Shown here: in pieces, positions 24,441-36,463 of the stretch
Layout: each line of letters starts with the position of its first letter
How positions within the stretch are numbered: position 1 is the stretch's first letter
DNA from: Aphelocoma coerulescens
Lineage: Eukaryota; Chordata; Aves; Passeriformes; Corvidae
Assembly (NCBI RefSeq): GCF_041296385.1
Contig: NC_091016.1
Coordinates: 19,319,497 to 19,383,496 of the forward strand
Reading direction: 5' to 3'
Length of the DNA stretch: 64,000 nucleotides
Notes under the pieces: model-generated
The model's input: the letters and a program-made list of their open reading frames with translations, nothing else
Databases searched by the model: none
Told to the model about the DNA's origin: nothing
Translations under genes and position numbers: made by a program

Positions 24441-27400
24441 CTCCAAGTAACTTAAAACAATGTCCTCATAGCAATAATACCCATCCAGCTGGTCTCAAGC
24501 ACAGGCACTTCAGCAGTGTCCTACAGCTATAACTTCTGAAGGATGGCTTTGATTACTTATTTCCCCAGATAATTAAAGAACATTTGTATGAACCTTTCCA
24601 CAGAGGCAAATGGCCTCTTGTGCTCCAGCCCTGATCTGTGTGTACCCAGAAATGAAACCATGACTGAGCAGAGCAGCCCTGTGTGTAACAGCAGAGCCTT
24701 CAGGAGAAAAGCAAGCACAGCTTTTACCACATCTTCCCCTACAGTCTCCAGGCCACAAACACACAAGCCTTGTTCATAAAGTCACAGGGCGCTGGGTCTG
24801 GGCATGGTCCCCACTGCTATAAAAATCCTTGGGGAGGAGAGGGAACAGAGCCCAGCAGCCACCCAGCTGGAGATGCTGCAGCATGGCCATCTCCAGCCTG
24901 AAAGGACACAGCTCCTCAGAGTGGGGACAGGGCACCCTGCTACTGGGTGGAGGGCTGAGTGTGGTGGCTGGCGTGTGGGCAGGAGGGCAGACAGGGAGCT
25001 GGGGCAGCCTGGTCCCCTGCCATCCCCTGCCGTGCACGGGAAGCCACCAGGCAGGTACTTAACTCCAAGGAACTGGGGATTTAATGAGCAGGAATGCTCT
25101 CAGCTTTGCTGTCTCTGGCACTAATTACTAAATGTTTCCGAAGCTGCCCTCTGTGTGAAACGAGGCCCTTCGTTACATCCATGCTGCTGTGGGCAGCAGG
25201 GCGATACTGCGAGGGTGTCTGCTCAGTCTGGAGGGGGTGTGCATGTTATTCCTACCTTTTTCTCCCAGGGAAAGAAAGGAGGTGGTGAGAAAGGTGCGAT
25301 CTTGTCTTGTCAGGTCTTGTCAGGCAATGGGGTGTTCTGCCTCTGCTCTGGGAAGGTGTAAGGCTCTCTGGTGTGGGGAGCAAGGGAATGGGGCAGAAAT
25401 AGGCCTGCCCAGGGCATGTGTGAGGACCTGCCTCCAGCAGGCAGAAAATCCAGATGGAGGCTGTTGAGACCAGTTTAGTAATGATCCCGGGAGAAAAAGG
25501 AAAGACAGGGATGGGAAGAGACAAATGCAAGATGGTTGGGTGGCTGGGACCTGACTGGCAAGTGATGAGAGCTGTGGAGTTAGGATGGGGCTGCGTACAC
25601 GTGGGGACAGCTGTGGGAGAGAAGCTTGAGTAGTGCTGGTTGTTTTTGTAAAAGAGTTGCCATGGGGAATGGCCACCCAAAGGCCAGCCTTTCCCTCTGC
25701 CAGTGCTGGCCCCCCAGCAAAGGCACAGTACATGGGGAGGCAAGAGGCAGGCTGTACCCCCTCTCTGCCAAAGGGCCAGCCAGGTTCCCATCGCCTGTCC
25801 CTTTCCCTGCCTGTAAGAGGCAGGGAGAAGTGCTTAACTGCATCCAGGGCGGCGTGAAGCCCTGCTGTGCAAGAGCTGTTTTTTCTAAGTGAGGCTTCCC
25901 AGATCACAGCCCCCTTGAAGCTGCTGGATGGTCACAACCTCCTGACAATGGGAGCCTGGCAGGGTGTCGCTCCCAGATGCACACCTTGCTCTCAGGTACA
26001 GAAAGGTAAAATCTATTCCATTGCTCTGGGCTCCTGGAAGTTTAAGCCCTGGTTAAGGAGAGCTCACAAACAAGGAGTTTGACAAGCTGTTTTACCAATG
26101 CAGAGAGCAGTGGCTGCATCTGGGCACGAGTGGGGGCCGAGCACATCCCTGCTGCAGGGCTGCTGCTGGCTGCACTTAGGCAGGGAGGGATTTAGCCCTA
26201 AGAGTCTTAATGACGCATCTTGGGAGACTTAGGCTGAGCCTGGCTTGCAGAGACGTGACCCGTGCTGCATTTCCCGTGGTCACCTGCCAGTCTGCATTAT
26301 GTAAGCTGTCACCCACTCCCAGACACAACACGTGAGCACGGTGGCACAGGGGCTTGGAAAACAAGGAGGGGAGAAACCAGCCCAACTCCTTACTCGGCCC
26401 AGCCTTGCCTCGGCACCAAGGCTGCTGAAACACAGCATGGAACTGCTCCCAAAGGACAAAACCCACTGCTTAAAGCTGGCAGGGAACCAGCAACCAGTTT
26501 GCTGTTGCTTGAACTGGAAGGAGGAGATGCTCAGGGACCTTGTGTCTCTGGGTCATCAACAGGAGAGTCCTTCCCCACTGCCTTGGGGGGTCAGCATTTG
26601 GAAAGGGAAAGAGCCAGGACTGTGATTGCTGAATGCTGGCTCCTCTTTCACTTGTACTTGCAAGAATTGCAGCATGAGTCACTGCAAACAAAGCAGCAAA
26701 GACCAAGGTACAATTTAATGGCATTGTTGTTTATGATAATCCTATCCACGGGTGTATTTTTATAGCTGGAGAAAATGGGAAAAGGAAAGTAAAGGTCTTA
26801 CTCTGACTTGTAGAAAGGCAGTCCCAGGGCCAGCACCAGCACTGGGAGAAAGGAGCAGCCTGCTGGTTTTCACTGTGAGGACTGGCTTGTACAGAGACCA
26901 CCCACTCCCAGAACTGACCTGACTTCAGTAATCACGTTCAGCTGAGATGAAAGTTAATACAAGGCCAGCTGTAGTCCCCAAGAAACCAGGTCACTCTCAG
27001 GACTCAGGACAATCAGGTCCCATTAAAAAGCATCTGCCAGACTGATGTCCTGCGAGTCGCATTACCGTGCTTAGCTAGAAGTCATCAGTGAGGACTGATC
27101 TCCTGTGGCCTGGGGAAGGAGTTCAAAAGCTGCAGGTCAGTTTCAGGTGCAGCAATGTCTGTTTTCAAAATTTCTTGTCTCCCAAAGGCAATGGGACAGT
27201 GCCTTTGACAGGTAGTGTATTCAGCTTCTTCCCTAAAAGACATGGAAACTTAGGAAGAGAAATGTGACAGTCTTGGAAATGACAGGTGAAGTGCTCAAAG
27301 TACTCAGTACATGACAGGGCACAGCTAATAAGCAGCAAAGAGGACACCATGGAAATGCCTGCTGTTGTTTGCTTTTTTTCCTCACCATCCATTTGTCTTT

Positions 27401-29230
27401 TGACTACTGCAAAGTCTCTGAGCCACAATTAGGAGTGAACTTGTTGCAAGAGTTCCCAGATTTAACTGAGCTCCCTTGAAATGAAACCATTTATAACAAC
27501 CTTTTGCAAGGATGAAACATGATGTACTCTGCTCTGGTACAGCCAGGAATATGCTGTCCTGGGGGCTGGGGAGCCCCGCTGCAGCACACGGGAACAGCAG
27601 CCATGCAGGGACCAGCTCCCTGCTCCAGTGGGGAGCTGGTCTGGCAGCTTGAACCCAATCCCACTGAAATCAGTAGGGATTTTAAGATCCATGAAGCAGG
27701 ATGCAGAACTCAGGTCTGGCTGCAGGAAATATAATTAGTAGAGAGGAACCAGAGTGGGCTGTTAGGAAGATTTTTTTGGTTTATTTCATGTATCTCACCT
27801 TCCAAAGGTAGTGCGATCCCTGGCCCAGTCCCTAACTGGAGTGCATCTGATGGGACCTTGATTTGCCTTTTTTAATGAATGAGGAACATTATCTGCCCTG
27901 CCTCTTGGCAGGACAGACAAAAATGCTGACATTACAGTGGTGGAAGCATAGAAGGGCAGATCCAGACCTTGGCTCATGTTCTGGACCTCTTGCTTGTCCC
28001 TTCTCCTGAATAGCTAGAGCTGAGGATTTCTTCATGTATTTTTGGAAGACAACTCTCCTAGCTGTCTAGAAGTCATGCACTTGCCTTTCTGTCTGTCTGG
28101 GGCAAGAGCACATGATGCCAAAGTCACAAGCTGACCCTGGGTGACACTTGGGCATCTCTGGTTATTATAGGAATAGGGCTCAGGGGCATGGCAGGACCAG
28201 TCATTTTAGTCACTAAAAAAAGGTTGGTTTGGACTAAAGAAGAACGTTTACAAATGTCACCCCAAGTCAGCAGACAATCACACCACTGCTTGAGACAGCA
28301 GGGTTAAATCCAAGTACAAAGAAGCCCTGGCTGGCTTCAGACTTCTTTCAGGGAAATTGTTTCATTTTGCTGAGAAAGCCAAACTACCAGAAACATTCAC
28401 GTCAGACTGATCTAAAATGAACCCGGTTGACCTTCTTTCTGATTTGATTAATAGGAGGAAGATTTTCATATTTGTACAGTTTTAATAACAAGCCATCAAG
28501 GAGAAGCTGTGAACTGTGGGTGAGCCATGTCGGGAGACTCCTGGAGAAGGGAAAATTGTCCCAGACTGACCTGCAGCAGCTGCAGCACCATGAGCTCAGT
28601 GGAGCTCCTCAAGACTCACTGAGGTGCCACCTCCCAGGCCCTGAATGTTGCAGGAGGAGGACACCCCTCATGGCTTAGGGGTGCTGCCAAGAATGGCTGC
28701 ATTATCAAAAAAATTCTCATGGCAGCAGGTTTTACAAGAAAGAGCAGAGTCAGTGTGGGGCACTTGGAGTGGGGATAGAAAGAAGAAAGACTTGCAGCAT
28801 TCTTTTACCAATAGAGTTATTTTAAAATGTTGAAATGTATCTAAAATAAAAAAGGCCACCATGTAGAACTGGCCAAAACTAACATGACAATAAAACAGGA
28901 ACACATCTGCCTTGTTTTATGGCCTCCTGCCCTCCACACCCAGCAAACAAAGCCCAACACCAGACCACCAGCCTCGTATCCAAAGAAGTCACGACCCGCA
29001 AGAGCAAATTTGGCAGCAGCTGTGTAGCAGAGTAACTTTGTAGAGAAGCAGCTTGTTTCCTGTGGGGACGAGGAGGCAGGGATGTTATGAAGTAAAAACT
29101 GTCATGACTGTAATCCATGTGTGTCTAAACCTAAACCTGGCTTTACCGAGGGCCAGAGGCTTCAGGTGTTACTGAGCACGAGCAGACGCTGCTGATGGGT
29201 GTTCCTCTCCTCTGACAGACACTTGTTTCC
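24441..29230. other. Intergenic sequence
   Basis: No conserved coding or RNA gene is recognisable. Open frames up to about 195 codons (25320-25907, minus) have no family resemblance and are overlapped by frames on the other strand. Confidence 0.55.
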
Positions 29231-29720
29231 TGCTTGAGCTGGACGAATGAGCCCGGCGGCCCGGGGGGGTGTGACCTGCCGGGGCTTTTTGCGGGCAGCG
29301 GTGGCGGCGCGGGGAGCCCGTGCCGTGGCGTTCGCTGACAGCAGAGGGGGGTGTCGGGCCGCTTTTCTTGCGCTTTTCCTGCGCTTCCCGTGCCGAGCCC
29401 GGCCGAGCAGGAGCCCCGCTCCGCCCCGCGCTCCACCGCACCCGCGGGCCCAGGGCCCGGCGAGGGAGCGGAGCCACCCGCGGGCCCCTCAGGCCGAACC
29501 GGAGCGCCCCGGCTGGGCGGGTCGGCTCCCATCGTGTGCCGGAGGGGTGCGCGGTGGAACGGAGCGATGATGGGGGCTCTGCAAGGGCTTCTTGCCCCTC
29601 CTCATCTCCAGGTCTCGGGTGGGAGAGGGGGGTCTTGTCCTGAGAGCTGCTGTGGCCCCTCGGGTGCTCCCGCGCCGTGTCAGAGCAAAGCCCCTCCGCG
29701 GGCAGCGCTCAGGAGCACAA
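29230..29720. promoter_or_regulatory. Orphan CpG island 2
   Basis: This very GC-rich, CpG-dense island of about 0.5 kb has sharp edges and GC-box-like words (for example GCTGGGCGGG near 29511-29521). It is roughly 16 kb upstream of LBH and 34 kb from the YPEL5 promoter. No exon of either gene is recognisable in it, and open frames on both strands look like compositional by-products. Confidence 0.6.
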
Positions 29721-29847
29721 CTCACGCCTGGAAAGTGGCCCCTGGTGGGCAGGGGGAAGGGTGGGAATTCATGCCCACCAGAGAACTGGAAGTGCTCAGC
29801 TCTGTAGGGCCTTGGATCACAGCCTCTGGCAGTCACAGGCCCGAGGT

Positions 29848-30560
29848 AGATCACAGAACTGTAGAATGGTTTGGGTTGGAGGGAGCCTTAAAGGTCATCT
29901 AGTTCCAAACCCCTGTCAGGGGCCGGGACACCTTCCACTAAACCAAGTTGCTCAGAGCCCCATCCAACCTGGCCTTGAACGCTTCCGGGGAAAGGCCATC
30001 CACAGCTTCTGTGGGCACCCTGTGCCAGTGCCTCACCACCCGCTGTGTAGAGAACTCCTTCCGAACATCTAATCTAAATCTCTCCTCTTTTAGTTTAAAA
30101 CCATTCCCCCTTGTCCTATCCCAATGTGCCCATTTAAAAAGTCACTCTCCCTCTTTTTAATAAGCCCCCTTTAAACACTGGATCTCTGGATCTAGGGTCT
30201 CTTTGGAGCCTTCTCTTCTCCAAGCTGAACAGCCCCAGCTCTCTCAGCCTGTCTTCATAGGAGAGGGGCTCCGACCCTCTGATCATCTTTCTGGCCTTCC
30301 ACTGGACCGGCTTTAAGAGGTTCCATGTCTTTCTTCTGCTGCACCCCAGAGCTGGGCACAGCACTCCAGGTGGAGCCTCGCAAGGGCAGAGCAGAGGGGC
30401 AGGATTGACAGTGCTGCTTGTGATGCAACCGTGAGAATCTCCAAGTCCTCATCAGGTCTGCTCTCAAGGAGTTCTTCTCCCCATCTGTACTCATGTCTGG
30501 GATTGCCCCAACCCAGGTGTTGCAGATGGCCTCACTCTGAGCAGGTCCTGGAGGAGGACA
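29848..30560 (-). mobile_element. CR1 LINE, 3'-terminal fragment with end of reverse transcriptase ORF
   Basis: The left edge (CACAGAACTGTAGAATGG, TTTGGGTTGGAGGGAGCC, CATCTAGTTCCAA) is the reverse complement of the avian CR1 3' end. On the minus strand around 30364-30150 the frame has the C-terminal CR1 ORF2 signature (KARKM, SYEDRLRELGLFSLEKRRL). It is 5'-truncated. The coding part is decayed: related coding segments fall in different frames. Copy orientation is minus. Confidence 0.92.
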
Positions 30561-30639
30561 AAGGGACAAAGCCCCTCTCTGCTGCAGTGCTGTGCAACCT
30601 GCCCAGTGCCAGCCAGTTGTGTAGCTGGTCCCCCTGAAA

Positions 30640-32089
30640 CAGTGGATATAATGGTGAAAGAAGGCCCTGCAGGGGAAGAGTACACCTTTTATAAATTGGT
30701 TTAGCTCCTGGGGACGGAAGGTATTCTATGAAGTTAAGTATTAAAGCTACCCTGGATTATTCATTAAGCATCAATTATCATCATCCCATTTACTGTCAGA
30801 TGTTTCAATGTTGCTATTCTGCTCTAGGAGGGATCATATTTTTAGGCTGGTTTCCGAAGGAAGGATGTTCTTTGGGTCAGTTGTGCAGTGTGCTTGTCTG
30901 TCTGTCCTCACTAATTTGGTGAGGACATTTCAGCCAAAGTTTTTGGCAGGCTGGAAGTTTCCAGATACTGTATTGCTGCAGGTTAATTAGCCAAGGGGAT
31001 GGTGGGGAGCCCCCCAGACCCAGCTAGTGGTGTGGGTGCAGGAAGAGCAAGCACCTGATGGGTGCAAGACATGCTCCAGGCAGGGCAGCTTTGCCACCAG
31101 CACTGGGGAGCTCAGCCATGGGACACAACACCACAGGAGACTCAGCTTCCCTGGCTCTGCTGCCCGCTGAATAATTTACACACACCTGCCAGGTATGAAT
31201 TGGGTCCTTATTCCACATTCTTTCTGTTACTTCTGCCTCCCCTTGTTTATGCTTTTGTAACATTACGAACTTGGAACAAGCTTTGGTTTAACAATAAAGG
31301 CAGCCTCATCTGCAAAACAGGATGTTCCAAAATAAGATCTAATTTTCCTCTGCGAGAACCTAAGGCAAAAGTAAATTGATATCCACTCTAAAGACAAACA
31401 CAAACAAGGACTTATTATTTATCATTAAAACATCTTAAACAGGCTCTAGAGCCCTAAAAGCAAAAGTTTGATGCTGTATAAAAGAATTATGTTTCTGAGA
31501 TGTATCAGTTCAATAATTAAAACAGCATCTATGAAATATAAATGTAAGATATTAATAAATTAAATTAAATTAAAGCCACTGAAAGCCAATTATCTTGTAA
31601 AAGATCTCTGATAGCTAAACTAATGAGATGTAGAAAGATTAATTTAGATCCCCATTTTGGGAGGTGATTATAAATTGCTATAATGCCACATCCAGTTACT
31701 AGGTTGTTATTGAAACCTGTGAAATACATTTGGAAAGGTTTTTAAATATTCAGGATGAAGCAGAAATTAGAAAGGAGTTAGAAATAATTAAAAATTAGCT
31801 GTCTTGTCACTTTGCAGCTTTAATCCTATTACCTCTTCTAGTTTACAAAGCTTCAAATGTCTCTCAAAGCATTGATCTGTGGGGATGGTGGGGTTTATGA
31901 GCAGGGATTTGTGTGTTTTAATAACTGCTGAACTTCAAATATTTCTGTGGTTTTGCTTATTCAAGGGATTGTTTCTATGTAGGATTATCGCCCTTGCTGC
32001 CAGCACTGCCTGATGAGTTTCTTTGGCCATAGGGCAGGTCAGACCATCACCCAGGGTCCCATTGAGCCCCCAGAGAATCACTGCTTTCC
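30640..32089. other. Intergenic, AT-rich, possible regulatory block at 31380-31860
   Basis: No gene is visible. The 31380-31860 part is AT-rich with many ATTA/TAAT homeodomain cores (AATAATTAAAA, AGATTAATTTAGA, AATAATTAAAAATTAG) and no sign of a repeat. That texture is common in developmental enhancers, but it is not proof. Confidence 0.4.
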
Positions 32090-33170
32090 TTGCAGCTCCT
32101 GGTGAAAATGCTGAGGAGCATCAGTGATGGTCTTTTTGGTCAGGGTGAAGCACAAGGCCTTTACTCCTCTATTTCTGTGGCTGTTGAAGCAAAGCACAGG
32201 GCTCTTGGGGAACACAGCAGGGTGATGGTGGTGCAATGCATGCCCATAACACATGATCTATGGTATTGCCACTGCCAGAGGCTGGCCAACCTTGTTTTGG
32301 TTGGGACTTGCCATCTGGGGACCTCTTGGAGAGCTTTGTAGCTGTTACAGCAACAGCCTAAGGACTCAAGGACTTCACCCATCAGTGCTCAGTTTTGCTT
32401 CCCCTGCTCCAAAGGATGCTAAAAGGTCTCCAGCAGCATGGCTTGGCTGTATTTTTGCAGTGCAGCAGGAGCACAGCAATCTGTCCCTGAGCCAGCAGGA
32501 AAATCGCAGGTAGAGGAGGGCAGTGGGGCCTTGAAACCTCTGGCACAGGGTGATAGCGGCAGCCCCAGCGCTGTCAGCTACTCCCCCATGGGCAGCTGCT
32601 GCATCAAGGGAGCACAGCCTTGGGGCTGGGGCACTCCACTCACAGGCAGCAGGGAGGGCAAGGTCAGTTCTGCAAGGTGTGCACAGCTCTGCCTGGAGGG
32701 TCAGTGTGGACATCACCGGATCTGGGGGCCAAGGAGCAGGGCAAGGGGAGCCTGAGGGGTGGCACACGGACAGCCCCGGGTGGGCTCCAGCAGAAGAGGA
32801 GGCAGAATCCTACCGCCACCAGCACCCTGGAGAGGCAGACAGAGGGGTTCCATCATCAGCATCGTGCTCCTTGGAGGTGAAGGACTCATGCCAGAATGCC
32901 TGCAGCCATCCTAGGGCAGTGGAGGGGTGAGCATAAATCGGGGAAAGGCATAGCAGACTAGGGAGGGAGTGGGTTTGATACTGATAAGGGATTCGTTTTC
33001 CCTTTTATCTCCTTTCTCTCTAATAGTCTAGATAATATCATCCAGCACTGTAAGTGGATTGATTAGCACTCTTTCTTTGATCAGGCTGTTAGAACTCTGA
33101 AGCAGTCAAACAGCAGATTCTCCTGTGTAAGGTGCGTTTCTCCAGCCCACGTAAAGGCACAAGCTGTGGT
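32090..33170 (+). repeat. Left direct repeat (putative 5' LTR)
   Basis: It matches the right repeat best at 32550-32815 versus 38108-38365, about three quarters identical by eye. Examples are the shared GCAGCCCCAGCGCTGT, CTCTGCCTGGAGGGTCAGTG and CTCCAGCAGAAGAGGAGG. A second match lies at 33010-33165 versus 38550-38715 (TTTCTCTCTAATA, TTCTAGATAATA-like and GTTTCTC-AGCC words). About 220-245 bp (roughly 32306-32550) is absent from the right copy. Ends are approximate. Confidence 0.6.
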
Positions 33171-33692
33171 GCACAGAACCAGCGGAGAGGGCAGCAGCCC
33201 TCTGGGGAGCCCTTACTGCATTTTTGTGAGTAGCCCTTCTGGGAGAGCCTTTTTTTGGGTGCCATCCTGTGGCAGTCAGGGACAACCAGCAACAAGGCTA
33301 CTCTGTGTTCACATAGCCTCAAGTGTCTTGTTGAAAGCATAGCATCCAGTTTTGGGGGCAACACAGACTTGTTGAAAATATTGAAGTGGGAAATCCAGCA
33401 GGTTTGAAAGCCTTCTTCCTGAGAAATGCTCAAGGGATGCCTCTAACCATCCTTGGACAGAGGAGTGAAAGCTCTCTGCCTTGTCTGTGAGAAGAGATAA
33501 ATTAGAAATCCCTGCTTAGGGGATTTCTTGGTTAAGAAAATTTTCTGTAGGCAAGAAGTACTCTAGAAAAACAACAGAGGAGCAAGCCCAGATTTGGGTG
33601 AGGCTCTGCTGTCTTCTGTCAGCCTGCTTGAGCTGTAGTTTGTAAACAGACCCTTCTGTAAAGTCTAAAATACCTTTAGAGCAGAAAAAAAG
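33171..33692 (+). other. Leader between left repeat and Gag-like ORF
   Basis: About 0.5 kb separates the repeat from the ORF start. No obvious tRNA primer-binding site was found just after the repeat. The bases before the ATG are A-rich, with A at -3, giving an adequate Kozak context. Confidence 0.4.
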
Positions 33693-34994
33693 ATGTCAGA
33701 GCTGGCAAATTGGGTTATTCAGTGTGGACCAAACCCCTGGGGTCCAAACTCTTGCAGAAGTATCCAGCAGGCTGACCTGGAGTTTGCCAAATTAAAAGAG
33801 ATGACCAAGTCTAAACTCTTCTCCCGAAAATCCTTGAAGTGTGCAGCAGCGTGGGCTGTGTGGTTAGTTGCCAAAAGCTTAGCTGAAGAAAAACAGGCAG
33901 CCCAGGTAGAAATTCAGAACCTAAGGGAGGAAAACAAGAAACTGAAAGAAGAAATAAAGGCTCAGCAGCTTAAACTAGAGGAGGGTATAACTCGAGAAGG
34001 AGCTGTGGCCGAGGAACAAGTGCGAAGTGTTCTCCAGTATCAAGAGGCGTGTGAACAAAAGGCCATTTTGAATGAAAATCAGGCACTGAAGGAAAAAGTA
34101 GCCATCAGTACAAAAGCTGTAGAGGAGGCACAAGGAACAATCCAGTTACTGGTGCAAAAAGTACAGATCCTAAAAGAGAGGGGCACAGACCACCGGGCCT
34201 GCAAGGTCAAGATGGAAAAGTTAAAAGCCGCGTTAGAGGCGAAGCACGGGGCTGTCACAGCCCCTACAAAAACACCCCTCCAAAGAGATGGTGAGCACTG
34301 TGATGAGCACAAATGGGTTAATCCAGATGGCAGCTCCTCCACAGAGGAGTGTAAGCCTGCAAGCCCATTGCTACTAGAGTCTGAGAGGCCAGAAAGATTT
34401 AAAGCAAATCCTGTTTCACTTACCTGTGCTCCTGTGGTTGGGAAAAGGGAGAGGGGAGTGGCAGAGCAGGGAAATGAGGGAGATGTTCTGCCACAGGCAG
34501 AACAAGTTATCACAGAGGGAGCAACCACCACTGACCCTCGCCAATTCAAACCCAGGAGCACCCAGGGAAGGAGAGAGCAGTTGGTGGGGAGTGTCTGGGC
34601 AAGGGAGGACAGAGGGGGATCCGGGAGAGGAAGGGGCAGCAGAGGAAGGGAAAACTCCAGGGATATGAGAGACCCAGAGGTGCTGCAGACCATTGCCTCT
34701 GCTGGTGTGACCCCCCAGAGCCCCTTCATGGGAAGAGGGAGGAAAGGAAGGTGGCAGGGCAAGAGACAGTGGCAGTATGGTGCAGCCCCCCGATTTGTGG
34801 AACAAAACACCATGTCCAGGAGGGAGTTAGGCATGATACGAGTGGACATATGGAGGGAGCTTCGGAAGCAGGGGGAGGACATGGCCCTCTGGGATAATGC
34901 TCCCACCAGGGTTTTGTTGGATCGCCTGCTGGAGATCAGCAGGAGAAGAGAGGGAAGTGAGCCCAGGGCTCCTGCCCTCCCTGTCACAGCCTAG
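33693..34994 (+). CDS. Intact coiled-coil protein, probable Gag-like ORF of an ERV-L/spuma-type endogenous retrovirus
   Basis: This is an uninterrupted single-exon frame of 433 residues. Residues 1-60 contain a Trp/Pro segment (NPWGPNS) and a basic stretch. Residues about 60-190 are a long charged coiled coil with heptad-like Leu/Ile/Val. Residues about 195-300 look disordered. Residues 304-324 and 346-359 are Gly/Arg-rich (GRGRGSRGR, MGRGRKGRW). Residues about 374-420 form an amphipathic Leu/Arg-rich segment (SRRELGMI, RVLLDRLLEI). There is no CCHC zinc knuckle. An N-terminal coiled coil, C-terminal GR-rich boxes and no zinc finger is the organisation of foamy-virus Gag, and the last segment recalls the C-terminus of ERV-L Gag. 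This family assignment is inference. The frame is open although the flanking repeats are strongly diverged, which may mean selection. A host coiled-coil gene is the main alternative. Confidence 0.6.
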   Translation: MSELANWVIQCGPNPWGPNSCRSIQQADLEFAKLKEMTKSKLFSRKSLKCAAAWAVWLVAKSLAEEKQAAQVEIQNLREENKKLKEEIKAQQLKLEEGITREGAVAEEQVRSVLQYQEACEQKAILNENQALKEKVAISTKAVEEAQGTIQLLVQKVQILKERGTDHRACKVKMEKLKAALEAKHGAVTAPTKTPLQRDGEHCDEHKWVNPDGSSSTEECKPASPLLLESERPERFKANPVSLTCAPVVGKRERGVAEQGNEGDVLPQAEQVITEGATTTDPRQFKPRSTQGRREQLVGSVWAREDRGGSGRGRGSRGRENSRDMRDPEVLQTIASAGVTPQSPFMGRGRKGRWQGKRQWQYGAAPRFVEQNTMSRRELGMIRVDIWRELRKQGEDMALWDNAPTRVLLDRLLEISRRREGSEPRAPALPVTA

Positions 34995-35640
34995 ACAGAC
35001 AGACCCCTCTTCCCTGGGCTCGTGGTCAGACCAAAACCGGACCACTGGGGAAGGCTCCCATGCTGGGAGCACTGGGAGATGGGAAGCAGAGCCCTCAGGG
35101 TAATCATCCATGTCACATATAAACCTGGGGCACCAGGCTGTGTCTGGTGCAAATTGAGAAGGCTCCTCTGGTGAGGGAAATGCAGGAGGAGTGAAGTGTT
35201 AAGGGGTTTTGGGTTTGCTTATTTTTACAGGAGAAACACAGCAGGAAAGTTGACTTTTCCAGCAGGAACAAGTCAGGGCTGCAGTAAAGCAGAGGCTGCT
35301 TGAGCTCTGCCACAGCCACCCTGGCACCCACTTTGCTGCACTGAGTCTGGGCAGGGATACCAAATGCTGCTCAGGCCATGTTAGCAGAAGCTGTTTTGGG
35401 AAAAAGAATGCTTTTAGGACTGATAAAACACTGGAGCTGGGATCCCAGCTGGGCTGCAGGGTTTGTGAGCAGTGATGTGCAGCAGTGGGACTGGGAATGA
35501 GCTCTAGGTATGAAGGGCTGTGCAAGGAAGGTTACAGGAGTCCCAAGCATGGTATAAACCTTGCGGGTGAAGCAAGGAGGAAAGAATAACATCTTCTTTC
35601 TGGGTCTTCTGAAGGCAATTTGGAAGGGTTTGGACTTGCA

Positions 35641-35690
35641 AAAAAAAAAAAAACAAAAAAAAAAACCAAAAAAAACCCCCCACTATTTAA
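35641..35690. repeat. A-rich low-complexity tract
   Basis: Long A runs are interrupted by single C or CC, ending in CCCCCC. It may be a simple-repeat expansion or the decayed tail of a retroposed sequence; no retroposon body is recognisable next to it. Confidence 0.8.
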
Positions 35691-36463
35691 AAAAATAATA
35701 CCTGCCTGTTGTCAGAGGCAAAGCAGAGAAATCAAGAGGTAGAAGCAGAGCAAATTCAAGAGGTACCCACAAAATGAAGCAGCTCATGTTTAGCAGTAGT
35801 ATTGTTAAATTCGGTAGTGTGTTCCCACATAAGTGTGTGGAAGTACGTGCAGCAAAGAAACAGGAGTGGTATCAAAAAAAAAAAGGAAAAAAGGATTGAA
35901 ACAGAGGGATGTGAACTAATTGCTACCAGTGCTTAAAAAGTTACAAGCTGGAAAAGTGGGAGATCATGAATGTACTCATAAAGGTTTGAGGGGATGGTTA
36001 TTAATGATAAAATATTCTAATTGACTTGGGACAGAATTCATTCTGAAAGCAAAAAGTTAAGTCTGTGATGCATGCTTATAGTCGATGTGCTAATACCAGC
36101 AGTTTTTTCTTAGAGAAAAATGAAGTAAAAAAAAGAAAATAATTTAAAAGGACCTATAATGGAAAAATATACACATCAATGTAATATTTTAAAATTAAAA
36201 TGTAAAGTTCTTCTGTTACAGAGATAAGATGGAAGCACCTGAAACAATTATGATGGAGGATTGGTGAGCAACTGTTTAAGAACATAAGCTAATAAATTGT
36301 ATAAAAGTATGTGAAGATGCAGTTTATTAGATCCTTAATATCATCAAAAGTTCTATGGGTGTAAATGTTTTCTACCTTGGTTAACTGAGATAACTACTTA
36401 TAACAATCTTTGCTGTTTTGTCTTCCATAGGTAGCACAGAAGAATAAGCAACAATTCCAAATT

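Noticed and set aside
25252..25907. 179- and 195-codon minus-strand ORFs
   Set aside because: Overlapping in two frames with plus-strand counterparts and no family resemblance.
29351..29902. 183-codon ORF across CpG island 2 into CR1
   Set aside because: It runs from CpG-rich sequence straight into the CR1 3' end, so it is not a conserved gene.
34079..34987. 302-codon minus-strand ORF opposite the Gag-like ORF
   Set aside because: Shadow of the plus-strand frame. It has no coherent domain, and the plus-strand coiled-coil pattern is the better explanation.
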